From the NCBI RefSeq assembly GCF_021129305.1, contig NZ_JAJOMB010000005.1:186001-250000 (forward strand): DNA of 64,000 nt, given 5' to 3'. The DNA is from Kineosporia babensis. Its GTDB lineage: Bacteria; Actinomycetota; Actinomycetes; Actinomycetales; Kineosporiaceae. This document shows, one piece after another, positions 8,086 to 16,800 of this stretch. Under the pieces are notes generated by a model. That model did no database searches. It was not told where the DNA came from and saw nothing but the letters and a program-made list of their open reading frames with translations. Made by a program: the position numbers and the translations under genes. Positions within the stretch are counted from its first letter, which is position 1. The number at the start of each line of letters is the position of its first letter.

Positions 8086-9096
8086 TCAGCTCTCCTCGCC
8101 GGCCAGGGCGGCGCAGCAGGTGGTGATCAGCATCCGGGAGACCACGTACGGGTCGACGTTGGCGTTCGGACGGCGGTCCTCCAGCCAGCCCTTCTTCGCC
8201 TTCTCGACGGCCCACGGGATCCGGATCGAGGCCGAGCGGTCGGAGGCGCCCCAGCTGAAGGTCTGGTAGCTGGCGGTCTCGTGGGCGCCGGTCAGGCGGT
8301 CCTCGATGCCCGCGCCGTAGGCGGCCACGTGCTCGGCGGCCTTCTTGCCCAGGGCCTCGCAGGCGGTGACGATGGCGTCGTAGCTCTCCATCGTGGCGGC
8401 GGTGGAGAAGTTGGTGTGCGCGCCGGCCCCGTTCCAGTCGCCCTTCACCGGCTTGGCGTCCCACGACACCTCGACGTCGTAGTCCTCGGCGATCCGGGCC
8501 AGCAGCCAGCGGGCGACCCAGATGTGGTCACCGATGAGCGGGGCGGGGAGCACGCCGATCTGGAACTCCCACTGGCCCATCATCACCTCGGCGTTGGTGC
8601 CCTCGATGGCCAGACCGGCCTTCAGGCAGGCGTCGGTGTGCTTCTCGACGATCTCGCGGCCGACCATCTTGCCGCCGCCGACACCGCAGTAGTACGGGCC
8701 CTGCGGAGCCGGGTAGCCCACCGCCGGCCAGCCCAGCGGGCGGCCGTCCTGCATGAACGTGTACTCCTGCTCGATCCCGAACATCGGGCTCTGGTCGGCG
8801 TACTTCTCGGCCGCGGCGACGTTGGCGGCGCGGGTGTTGGTGGGGTGCGGGGTGAAGTCGGTGAGCTCGACCTCGCACAGCACCAGGACGTCGTTCTCGC
8901 CGCGCAGCGGGTCGGGGCAGGTGAACACCGGGCGCAGCACGCAGTCGGAGTTCTCACCGGGCGCCTGGTTGGTGCTGGAGCCGTCGAAACCCCAGATCTC
9001 CGGCTCCTTCCCGTCCGCGACGATGCGGGTCTTGCTGCGCATCAGCGGGGTCGGCGCGGTGCCGTCGATCCAGATGTATTCAGCGCGGTAGGGCAT
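8086..9096 (-). CDS. glnII: Type II (eukaryote-like) glutamine synthetase
   Basis: Makes glutamine from glutamate, ammonia and ATP in the cytosol. The 336-aa length and sequence are those of the short GSII class, not the 450-470-aa GSI class: EIWGFDGSSTNQAPG near the N-terminus, MFGIEQEYTF with metal-binding glutamates, EVMMGQWEFQIG, GAGAHTNFS, and the C-terminal ASIRIPW arginine region. GSII enzymes are not adenylylated by GlnE; in streptomycetes glnII is controlled at transcription by GlnR. The ATG follows GAGGAG at a good distance. A long hairpin lies just upstream in the leader. The antiporter gene precedes it on the same strand 168 bp away, far enough for a separate promoter. Confidence 0.95.
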   Translation of the reverse strand: MPYRAEYIWIDGTAPTPLMRSKTRIVADGKEPEIWGFDGSSTNQAPGENSDCVLRPVFTCPDPLRGENDVLVLCEVELTDFTPHPTNTRAANVAAAEKYADQSPMFGIEQEYTFMQDGRPLGWPAVGYPAPQGPYYCGVGGGKMVGREIVEKHTDACLKAGLAIEGTNAEVMMGQWEFQIGVLPAPLIGDHIWVARWLLARIAEDYDVEVSWDAKPVKGDWNGAGAHTNFSTAATMESYDAIVTACEALGKKAAEHVAAYGAGIEDRLTGAHETASYQTFSWGASDRSASIRIPWAVEKAKKGWLEDRRPNANVDPYVVSRMLITTCCAALAGEES

Positions 9097-9117
9097 TCGG
9101 GCTCCTCGAAAGACGAA

Positions 9118-9149
9118 GACCGGCCGCCCGGTTGAACCGGGGGCCGGTC
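9118..9149 (-). promoter_or_regulatory. Strong leader hairpin just upstream of glnII ribosome-binding site
   Basis: GACCGGCC...CCGGTT pairs with AACCGG...GGCCGGTC to give a near-perfect 15-bp stem with one mismatch and a very short loop, 9118-9149. On the coding strand it is followed by the pyrimidine-rich stretch TTCGTCTTTCG and then the glnII Shine-Dalgarno. It could be an attenuator of glnII or the terminator of the upstream antiporter gene. No riboswitch family is recognised. Confidence 0.5.
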
Positions 9150-9264
9150 GATCGCCGCTCCTGCGGCGTACAACCGTTCCTGCTAAGACCTTCGCCGGAA
9201 GATGCTGCGCAACGGTTGCCGGAGCGTGAAGAACTGATTTCCCGGGTTTCCGGGATGTTTCAGA

Positions 9265-10620
9265 TCAGCTGCCGTCCTTGGCGGAGGAGCCGGAGATCAC
9301 ACCGCGGAACTGGCCGTTCTGGCCGAGCTCGCCGATCTCCCGGCCGTCGGCGCCGATCGGGCCGTTGCCCGGCGGGTCGCCCCGGTCCACGCCCTCGCCG
9401 TCGTCGTTGCCCGGCACGTCGGCCATCAGTTCCGGGCGCTCGGGCAGCCAGCGGCCCAGCACCTTCTCCATCCCCTTGGCGAAGTAGTCCGAGCGGCTCA
9501 CCGCCAGCGGGCCGAGGATGGCCAGGATCAGCACGTAACCGGCGACGAACGCGGAGATCCGGGGATCCAGCCCGGCAGCGGCCGCCATCGAGGCCAGGAT
9601 CAGCGCGAACTCACCGCGGGCGAGCACGGTCAGCGAGACGAAACTGGCCCGCTCGGTGCCGAATCCGTAGATCCGCGAGGACAGGGTGCCGGCCACCAGG
9701 TTCCCGACGATGGTGATCACCACCGCGATCACGATCGGCACCCAGACACTGAACACGTCACCCGGGTCGATGGTCAGGCCGAAGGTGAAGAAGAACAGCG
9801 CGGCGAAGGCGTCGCGCAGCGGGTGCACCAGCTTCTGGATCCGCACCCCGGCCTTGCCCGAGCCGAGGATCAGGCCGATCATGAACGCTCCGATCGCGTC
9901 GGAGACCCCGATCGACTCGGCGACCCCGGCGCTGAGCACGGCCAGACCCACGAAGGTGACGATCAGCAGCTCGTCGTCGCGGGTCTCGACCAGCCGGCCG
10001 ACCAGGGTGGCCCCCCAGCGGGCGATGGCGGTCAGGATGAGCAGGAAGGCCAGCGCCACGCCGAACTTCTGGGCGGCCTCCCAGAATCCGCTGGCGTCGC
10101 TGAGCACCGGCTGCAGCAGGGCCAGGTAGAGCGCCAGGAACACGTCCTCGACCACGATGATGCCGAGGATCAGCTTGCTCTCCGGCCGGCCCAGCCGCCC
10201 GGTCTCGACCAGCACCTTGGTGACGATCGCCGAGCTGGAGATGCCGATCACACCGGCCAGGACGAAGGCCTCCCGGCTGCCCCAGCCCAGCAGGTAGCCG
10301 AAGCCCAGGCCGAGACCGACGTTGATCAGCAGGTACAGGCTGCCCGCGGCGAGCAGCTTCCTGCCGCCGCCGAGCAGGTCGTCGAGGTGGAACTCCAGGC
10401 CCAGGTAGAACAGCAGCAGGATCAGGCCGAGCGAGGAGAGCAGGGCGAACTCGGTCGGGTCCTCGACCAGGGCCAGACCGGGGGTGTGCGGGCCGAGCAG
10501 CAGGCCGGCCACCATGAACAGGGGGATCGTGGGCAGACCGACTCGTCGGCCCAGGCGGGCGGCCAGCCCGGCGGCGAGGAACGCACCACCGAGGGCCATC
10601 AGTGTTTCAGCCAGATGCAC
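9265..10620 (-). CDS. CPA2-family (Kef-type) cation:proton antiporter
   Basis: An integral membrane protein of 451 aa with about 11-13 hydrophobic helices over its first 390 residues. Motifs fit monovalent cation:proton antiporter-2 proteins: GLPTIPLFMVAGLLLGPH at the N-terminus, LLLFYLGLEF, GISSSAIVTKVLVETGR, SIGVSDAIGAFMIGLILG and VLARGEFALILA. The C-terminus is a hydrophilic acidic Gly/Asp/Pro-rich tail, and no TrkA-N NAD-binding domain is fused. Such proteins exchange K+ or Na+ for H+ and often work with a separate TrkA-C subunit, which I do not see here. The GTG start has GGAGGACACCC in front. It lies 53 bp after secDF and is probably in the same transcript. Confidence 0.85.
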   Translation of the reverse strand: MHLAETLMALGGAFLAAGLAARLGRRVGLPTIPLFMVAGLLLGPHTPGLALVEDPTEFALLSSLGLILLLFYLGLEFHLDDLLGGGRKLLAAGSLYLLINVGLGLGFGYLLGWGSREAFVLAGVIGISSSAIVTKVLVETGRLGRPESKLILGIIVVEDVFLALYLALLQPVLSDASGFWEAAQKFGVALAFLLILTAIARWGATLVGRLVETRDDELLIVTFVGLAVLSAGVAESIGVSDAIGAFMIGLILGSGKAGVRIQKLVHPLRDAFAALFFFTFGLTIDPGDVFSVWVPIVIAVVITIVGNLVAGTLSSRIYGFGTERASFVSLTVLARGEFALILASMAAAAGLDPRISAFVAGYVLILAILGPLAVSRSDYFAKGMEKVLGRWLPERPELMADVPGNDDGEGVDRGDPPGNGPIGADGREIGELGQNGQFRGVISGSSAKDGS

Positions 10621-10712
10621 GGGTGTCCTCCTTTGCGACCGGACCGCGACTCAGCTGGAGAACCATCAGCGTTTCAGCGAGATGCATTGCTGTCCTCCGT
10701 CTCTCGACCGGA
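10596..10712. repeat. Tandem imperfect duplication of the antiporter translation-start region
   Basis: Bases 10596-10643 and 10663-10712 align with few differences: CCATCAGYGTTTCAGCSAGATGCA, then TGTCCTCC, then CGACCGGA. Each copy contains, on the minus strand, a Shine-Dalgarno GGAGGAC, a start codon and codons for MHLAETLM. The period is 67-69 bp. The downstream copy starts the antiporter gene; the upstream copy overlaps the end of secDF. Confidence 0.75.
10607..10687 (-). CDS. Possible 26-codon leader ORF duplicating the antiporter N-terminus
   Basis: An ATG at 10687 behind GGAGGACAGCA opens a frame MHLAETLMVLQLSRGPVAKE... that ends at 10607, inside the antiporter coding region. Its first eight residues equal those of the antiporter (MHLAETLM). 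It overlaps the secDF stop by 14 bp and the antiporter start by 14 bp, so it sits as a translational bridge between the two genes. It may be a non-functional by-product of the local duplication or a coupling ORF. No protein function is proposed. Confidence 0.3.
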   Translation of the reverse strand: MHLAETLMVLQLSRGPVAKEDTRASG

Positions 10713-13103
10713 AGGGATGTGGGCGTAGGGGTCGACGGCGCCACGCTTCAGCGGCCGGCGCTCGGGGCGCTGACCGTTGGTCGGGCGGTGCGGCTCGTCT
10801 TCGTCGTCTTCGAGGTCGGGCTCGTCCGGCCAGAACCGTTCGAGCAGGATGGCCAGGGGCGAAGCAGTGAACACGCTGGACAGGAACGCCACGACCAGGC
10901 CGATCAGCAGGGCCAGGGCGAAGTCGGTGAGCGAGTCACCACCCAGCAAGGTCAGTGCCGCCAGGATGAAGACGGCGCCCAGCCCGGTGTTGATCGTGCG
11001 CGGGAAGGTCTGCAGGATCGCGCTGTTCACGACCTTGCCGAACTTCTCGTGCGGGTTCTCACGTCGCATCTCACGGACCCGGTCGAAGACGACGACGGTG
11101 TCGTTCACGCTCAGGCCGATCACGGTGAGGGCCGCTGCCAGGAACACGCCGTCGATCGGCTTGCCCAGCCAGACGAAGATCCCGATCACCGCCAGCACAT
11201 CATGGAACATCGTTACAGCAGCGGATATTCCGAACGTCCAGCGGAATCTCACGGCCAGGTAGAGCATCTGCGCCAGGATCGCCGCGCCCAGCGCGATCAG
11301 CGCCTTGGTCCGCAGCTCGTCGCCCAGGCTCGGGCCGATCAGCTCGTCGGTCTCCTTGGTGACCTCGCCACCCACCCCGGCCAGGGCGTTCTCGATGTCG
11401 AGGGCCTGTTCGTTGGTCAGCTCCTCGGTGCGCACGCTGATGCTCTCGGCGGCCCCGCCGGTGGGCGAGGAGGTCTGCACCACCGCGCGCGGGAAACCGG
11501 CCTCGCTGACTGCTTCCCGGGCCTGGTCGGCGGTGACTGCCTGGCTGGTGCTGAAGGTCAGCAGCCGGCCGCCGGTGAACTCGACGCCCAGGTTGAGCCC
11601 GCGGATCGCGATCCCGGCGAAGGCGAAGACGACGATCGCGGCCGAGACGCCGAGCCACAGGTTGCCGCGCTTCATCAGGTCCGGGCCGGAGGTGGCCAGC
11701 CACTGCCGCAGCCGGCCGTTGCCGGCCAGACCGCTGATCGCCGGGCGCTTGCGCACCAGGTTGCGGCGCACCGCCCACTCGGCGAACACCCGGGCCACGA
11801 TCAGCGCGGAGATCATCGAGGCGATGACACCGATCGAGAGGGTCACCCCGAAGCCCCGGACCGGGCCGGTGGCCAGGAAGAACAGCAGGGCCGCGGCGAG
11901 CAGGGTGGTGACGTTGGTGTCGATGATCGCGGTCCAGGCCTTGTCGAACCCGATCTGCAGGGCGTTCGGCAGGGCCCCCTTGCGCTTGCGGTTGGCCGCC
12001 GGGACCTTGCCGAACTCCTCCCGGGCGCGCTCGAACACCAGCACGTTGGCGTCGATCGCCATCCCGATCGCGAGCACGAAACCGGCCAGGCCGGGCAGGG
12101 TCAGGGTGGCGCCGAGGAAGACCATGAAGGCGTAGGCGATCAGCGCGTAGCAGCCCAGGGCGATGGTCGCCAGGAACCCCACCACGCGGTAGACCACGGT
12201 GATGAACAGGCCGGTCAGGATCATGCCGATGATCGCGGCCTGGATCGAGGCGTCGATCGCGTCGGCACCCAGGGTCGGGCCGACGGTGCGCTGCTCGATC
12301 ACCTCGACCGGCAGCGGCAGGGCGCCGCCCTTGATCAGGATGGCCAGGTCCTGCGCCTCTTCGGAGCTGAACTGGCCGGTGATCTCGGTGCTGTTGCCGG
12401 ACATCCCGACGCCGCAGCCGATGCTCGGGTCGACCTGCGGGGAGGAGATCACCTCGTCGTCCAGGACGATCGCGATCCGGCGGGCCGGGTCACCCGGCTG
12501 GGCGCAGGCGGCGTCGGCGGTCAGCTGACGCCAGGTCTCACCGCCGGCGCTCTTGAAGTCGATGGTGACGAACCAGCCGCCACCGCGGGTGGGGTCGGTG
12601 ACCCCGGCCGCGTCGCTGACTCCTTCACCGGTCATCACCTGGGGGCCGATGACCAGCGGCATGCCGTCTTCGTCGACCAGGCGCTGCTGGCCTTCCTCGA
12701 GCTTCTCCTCCGGAGCCTCCTCGCCCTCGGCCTCGGCGGCCGGCGGCGGGTCGGCGTTGACGACCGGATGGAAGGTCAGCTGGGCGGTACGGCCGACCAC
12801 CTCGGCCGCCTCCCGCGGGTCCTGGACCCCGGGCAGCTCGATGATGATCCGGTTGTCGCCGGAACGGGTCACGCTGGGCTCGGTGACGCCCAGCGCGTCG
12901 ATCCGGTTGCGCAGGACACCGAGGGCCCGGTCGGTCGACTCGGCGTTCGCCTCGACCGTTTCGGTGCTCTTGGTCTCCAGGACGATCTGGGTACCGCCAC
13001 GCAGGTCGAGCCCCAGGCGGGGGGACATCGTCAGCGCTATGTACAGGGAAAGGGCGACCACGGCCACAGCAGCCAGGGCTCGCACCACGGGGACGGCTTT
13101 CAT
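10674..13103 (-). CDS. secDF: Fused protein translocase subunit SecDF
   Basis: A single 809-aa chain carries both SecD and SecF halves. The SecD half has LGLDLRGGTQI near the N-terminus, the periplasmic P1 region, and GMAIDANVLVFERARE; the SecF half has GLNLGVEFTGGRL and ALTVIGLSVNDTVVVFDRVRE. Twelve membrane helices are expected. SecDF uses proton motive force to pull exported proteins through SecYEG. The ATG at 13103 directly follows GGAGGAATC; longer upstream extensions are Pro-rich and unlikely. The usual yajC, ruvB or relA neighbours are absent, so this may be a second, accessory SecDF as in other actinomycetes that also have separate secD and secF; that is inference. It probably shares a transcript with the antiporter. 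Confidence 0.9.
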   Translation of the reverse strand: MKAVPVVRALAAVAVVALSLYIALTMSPRLGLDLRGGTQIVLETKSTETVEANAESTDRALGVLRNRIDALGVTEPSVTRSGDNRIIIELPGVQDPREAAEVVGRTAQLTFHPVVNADPPPAAEAEGEEAPEEKLEEGQQRLVDEDGMPLVIGPQVMTGEGVSDAAGVTDPTRGGGWFVTIDFKSAGGETWRQLTADAACAQPGDPARRIAIVLDDEVISSPQVDPSIGCGVGMSGNSTEITGQFSSEEAQDLAILIKGGALPLPVEVIEQRTVGPTLGADAIDASIQAAIIGMILTGLFITVVYRVVGFLATIALGCYALIAYAFMVFLGATLTLPGLAGFVLAIGMAIDANVLVFERAREEFGKVPAANRKRKGALPNALQIGFDKAWTAIIDTNVTTLLAAALLFFLATGPVRGFGVTLSIGVIASMISALIVARVFAEWAVRRNLVRKRPAISGLAGNGRLRQWLATSGPDLMKRGNLWLGVSAAIVVFAFAGIAIRGLNLGVEFTGGRLLTFSTSQAVTADQAREAVSEAGFPRAVVQTSSPTGGAAESISVRTEELTNEQALDIENALAGVGGEVTKETDELIGPSLGDELRTKALIALGAAILAQMLYLAVRFRWTFGISAAVTMFHDVLAVIGIFVWLGKPIDGVFLAAALTVIGLSVNDTVVVFDRVREMRRENPHEKFGKVVNSAILQTFPRTINTGLGAVFILAALTLLGGDSLTDFALALLIGLVVAFLSSVFTASPLAILLERFWPDEPDLEDDEDEPHRPTNGQRPERRPLKRGAVDPYAHIPSGRETEDSNASR

Positions 13104-13129
13104 GATTCCTCCGGGCCAGGGGTGACAGG

Positions 13130-13179
13130 CACCCCCTCCCGAAGGAAGTGGCTCACGGCAAAGAGCCTCAGGAGGGGTG
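13130..13179 (-). promoter_or_regulatory. Structured leader upstream of secDF
   Basis: An outer stem (CACCCCCTCC at 13130-13139 with GGAGGGGTG at 13171-13179, one bulged base) encloses an inner GGCTC/GAGCC stem. It lies about 27 nt before the secDF start codon, within the leader if transcription begins upstream. A regulatory role is possible, but only pairing is seen. Confidence 0.3.
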
Positions 13180-13255
13180 GGTGGGCCCCGAGGCGGGGGT
13201 AGCACCGATCACCCCAACGCAGTTCTTGCGCGGGATTCAGTGACCGGTGTGACTA

Positions 13256-13271
13256 CCCCCGGAAAAGGGGG
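13256..13271 (-). terminator. Short GC hairpin after the small membrane-protein gene
   Basis: CCCCC and GGGGG pair around a 6-nt loop directly after the stop codon at 13275. It could terminate the short upstream gene. The stem is only 5 bp, so support is limited. Confidence 0.35.
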
Positions 13272-13274
13272 CCC

Positions 13275-13742
13275 TTAGATGCCGTACTGCACGACTGGTG
13301 GTGCCCGACCCCGGTGCGAGACGCTGACCTGGGTCTTCAGGACCTGGGCGGAGGCGTCTACCGGAAGATCGACCAGGTCGGTGAGGAGCTGCCAGTCCCG
13401 GGTGGCCAGGGCGACGGGGACGTCGGGCGAGCCGCCGGGGAAGTGGATCTCGGCGCTGTGGCCCGGGGTGGCGGCGGTGAGCCGGCGCTCGGGGGTCTGG
13501 ACGGCGGCGCGGTGCGATGCCGGTGAGGCCATCGAACCGGGGCGGTTGTTGGCCGCGTGCCGGCCTTCTTCGGGCACGGCCCAGGCCAGCCGCTCCTGCG
13601 CGCCGGCCGAGCGCCCGGCCGCCAGGTGCGGGCCGTTCTTCAGGGCCAGGTTGCTCACGCTGAGCAGAGTCAGGACGACGGCGACAAACGTGATCAGCAC
13701 GGCGGCGGCTCCGGCCGGGCGCAGGCTGATACGTGGCGTCAT
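13275..13742 (-). CDS. Hypothetical single-pass exported or membrane protein, 155 aa
   Basis: Starting at the ATG at 13742, the N-terminus MTPRISLRPAGAAAVLITF runs into a strong hydrophobic helix ending LTLLSVSNLAL, so the protein is membrane-anchored or exported. The rest is Ala/Pro/Arg-rich and of low complexity until a more ordered C-terminus (DVPVALATRDWQLLTDLVDL...). No family is recognised. An opposite-strand frame covers the same bases but is Arg/Ser-rich and has no domain features, so the minus strand is preferred. It sits between glnE and secDF on the same strand. The ribosome-binding site is weak. Confidence 0.5.
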   Translation of the reverse strand: MTPRISLRPAGAAAVLITFVAVVLTLLSVSNLALKNGPHLAAGRSAGAQERLAWAVPEEGRHAANNRPGSMASPASHRAAVQTPERRLTAATPGHSAEIHFPGGSPDVPVALATRDWQLLTDLVDLPVDASAQVLKTQVSVSHRGRAPPVVQYGI

Positions 13743-13847
13743 CACCGGCAGTCTACCGGTGAGGGCACACCGCTCTCTTCGGCCACCCATGTATTGCTGG
13801 GAATGGGCTATGAATATTGCCCTTCCAGGACAGGTGCAGGACAGGCC

Positions 13848-16800
13848 CTAGACGTCCCAGCCGTAGAAGAGCCGCTCGACCACGGTCCGGGCCCGGCGGG
13901 TGACCCGCTGGTAGTCGTCGTCGAGCCGCCCCGCCGACCCGGGCGGGTACCCCATGATCCGGGCCACCCCGTCCAGCGAGGTGTGGTTGGTCGGCGGCAC
14001 GTCCGAGGCGTTGCCCTTCCAGAGCATGATCGCGTTGCGGAACCGGGCGGCCAGCCGCCAGGCCTCGGCCAGCACCTCGCCGTCCTCTGCGGAGATCAGC
14101 CCGGCCCCGACCGCCGCCGCCAGCGCCTCCATCGTCCCGGTGACCCGAAGCTCCGGAATCTCGTGGGCGTGCTGCAGCTGGTAGAGCTGCACCGTCCACT
14201 CCACGTCGGCCAGCGCGCCGCGGCCGAGCTTGAGGTGGCGGTGCGGGTCGGCGCCGCGGGGCAGGCGCTCGGACTCCACCCGGGCCTTGATCCGGCGGAT
14301 CTCCTTGAGCGAAGCGTCGGGCAGACCACCCGGCCGCCAGCGCAGCGGATCGATCAGCTCGATGAACTCGGCGCCCAGGTCCTTCTCCCCGGCGATCGGC
14401 AGCGCCCGGGTCAGGGCCTGCGCCTCCCAGGCCACCGACCAGCGGGCGTAGTAGTCGCGGTAGGACGCCAGGGACCGCACCAGAGGACCGTTACGCCCTT
14501 CCGGCCGGAGGTTCGCGTCTACCGCCAGCGCCGGTTCCGGACCGGTCATCGACAGCAGGCGGCGCAGTTCCGAGCACAGGTCGGTGGCCGCGGCCTGGGC
14601 CTCGTGCGGGTCAACACCGGGCAGCGGGTCGGCCACGAACATGACGTCGGCGTCGCTGGAGTAGCTCAGTTCCCGCCCGCCGAGCCGGCCCATCGCGATC
14701 ACCGCCATCCGCACCGGCAGATCGCCCCGCTTGGCCCGCACCGAATCGGCCGCCGCGACCAGCGCCCCGTCGACCGCCGCGATCGCACAGTCGCTCAGGG
14801 CCCGGCCCACCGAGTCGATGTCGCTCAGCCCCACCACGTCGGCCACCCCGGTGCGAATGATCTCGCGCCGGCGCACGGCCCGGGCCGCCATCACCGCGGC
14901 CACCGGATCACCCTCGTGCCGGGCGGCGCCCTTGCGCACCCCCGCGATCATCGACGAAAGGGGTTGCGGCTGCAGCACTTCGTCGGTCTCCAGCAGCGCC
15001 ACCGCCTCGGGAGCCCGCTGCAGCAGCTCGGCCACCAGCTGACTGGACGAGAGCACGTGGGCCAGGCGCTCGGCCGCGGCCCCCGAGTCACGCAGCATCT
15101 TCAGGTACCAGTGGGTGGAGCCGAGCGCCTCGGAGAGCCGGCGGAAGTCCAGCAGGCCGGCATCCGGATCGGCGCCGTCGGCGAACCAGCCCAGCATCAC
15201 CGGCAGCAGCTGCCGCTGGATCGCCGCCCGGCGCGAGACCCCGAGGGTGAGCGCGGTGAGGTGACGCATGGCCCCGGCCGGGTCACGGTAGCCGAGCGCG
15301 GCCAGCCGGACCCGCGCAGCCTCGGGAGTGAGCCGGGCCTCGTCGCTGGTGAGCTCCGCCGCGGCCGCCAGAAGCGGCCGGTAGAAAAGCTTCTCGTGCA
15401 GGCGGCGGACCTCCCGGGCCTGCTTGCGCCACAGCGCGCTCAGCCCTTCCCCGGCATTGGCCCGGAAGCCGAATTCCCGGCCCAGCCGGCGCAGATCGGC
15501 CTCACCGCTGGGCACCACGTGGGTGCGCTGCAGCCGGAACAACTGGATCCGGTGCTCCAGCGCGCGCAGCATCCGGTAGGCCCGGTCGAGCTCGGCCGCA
15601 TCAGCCCGGCCGACGTAGCCGAAGGTGCTCAGCGCCTCCAGCCCGAGCAGGGTGTTCGGGGTCCGCAGCCGCGCGTCGATCCGGCCGTGCACCAGTTGCA
15701 GCAGCTGGACCGAGAACTCCACGTCGCGCAGGCCGCCCGCACCGAGCTTGAGTTCCCGGTCGGCGTCCGGGCCCTTCAGCGTCTCCTCCACCCGGCGGCG
15801 CATGGCCTGCACGTCGGCGACGAAGTTCTCGCGCTCGGCCGCCTTCCAGACCATCGGCTCGATCCCGGCCAGGTAGCGCGCGCCCAGATCCGCGTCGCCG
15901 GCCACCAGCCGGGCCTTCAGCAGGGCCTGGAACTCCCAGGTCTTGGCCCAGCGCTCGTAGTACGTCAGGTGGCTGGCCAGGGTGCGCACCAGCGGGCCCT
16001 GGCGGCCTTCGGGGCGCAGGTTGGGGTCGACCGGCCAGAGTGTGCCCTCGGGCGTGGCTTTCGAGCAGACCAGGCCGAGAGTGCTGGCCAGCCTGGTGCC
16101 TTCGGTGATCGCCTTGTGCTCGTCGGCGCCCTCGACCGCCTCGACCACGTAGATCACGTCCACGTCGCTGACGTAGTTGAGCTCGCGGCCGCCGCACTTG
16201 CCCATGCCGATCACGGCCAGGCGGCAGTCCTTGCCGTGGCCGGGCAGGGATCCGCGGGCCACGGCGAGCGCAGCCTCCAGCGCCGCGGCGGCCAGGTCTG
16301 CCAGGATCGCGGCGACGGTGGGCAGGATGGCCAGCGGGTTGTCGGCGGCCAGGTCACGAGCGGCCAGGCCGAGCAGGCGCCGGCGGTAGGCCACCCGTAG
16401 TGCGTCGGTGGCCTCGTCCTGCGGGAGCTCGCCGACCGGCATCGCGGCGGTGGGGTCGGCGCCCACGGCCTGAAGCAGCTCCGAGCGCATCTGGTCGGCG
16501 GTGAACGACGAGAAGGGCCGGGGTGGAACGCCTTCCAGGAACTCGCGGGCGTGCCCGTGGTGGTCGGCCTCGAAGTCGGACGAGGGGTTCGCCGGGCCGG
16601 GCGGCAGATCGTCGCCGCCCAGCTCGCCGTCGATCACCGGCCACTGCCGGGGGTGGCGGACCAGGTGGTCGCCCAGGGCCGCGGACCCGCCCAGGACTGC
16701 GAACAGCCGGCGCGCCGTCAGGTCGTCGCGGTGCAGGGCGTCGCCGAGCTGGGCCACCGCACTGCCCTCGCCCAGACTCTGCAGGGCCTGGGTGGTGAGC

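Noticed and set aside
9150-9264. GlnR-box-like sequence upstream of glnII
   Set aside because: I looked for the GTNAC-N6-GAAAC pattern and found only poor matches, so I do not claim a GlnR site.
10602-13202. Very long plus-strand open frame antisense to secDF
   Set aside because: Gly/Asp/Arg/His-rich, domain-free translation mirroring a high-GC gene; the minus strand encodes a full SecDF with all motifs.
13279-13851. Plus-strand 190-codon frame opposite the small membrane protein
   Set aside because: Arg/Ser-rich without domains; the minus frame has a clear hydrophobic helix after a basic start.
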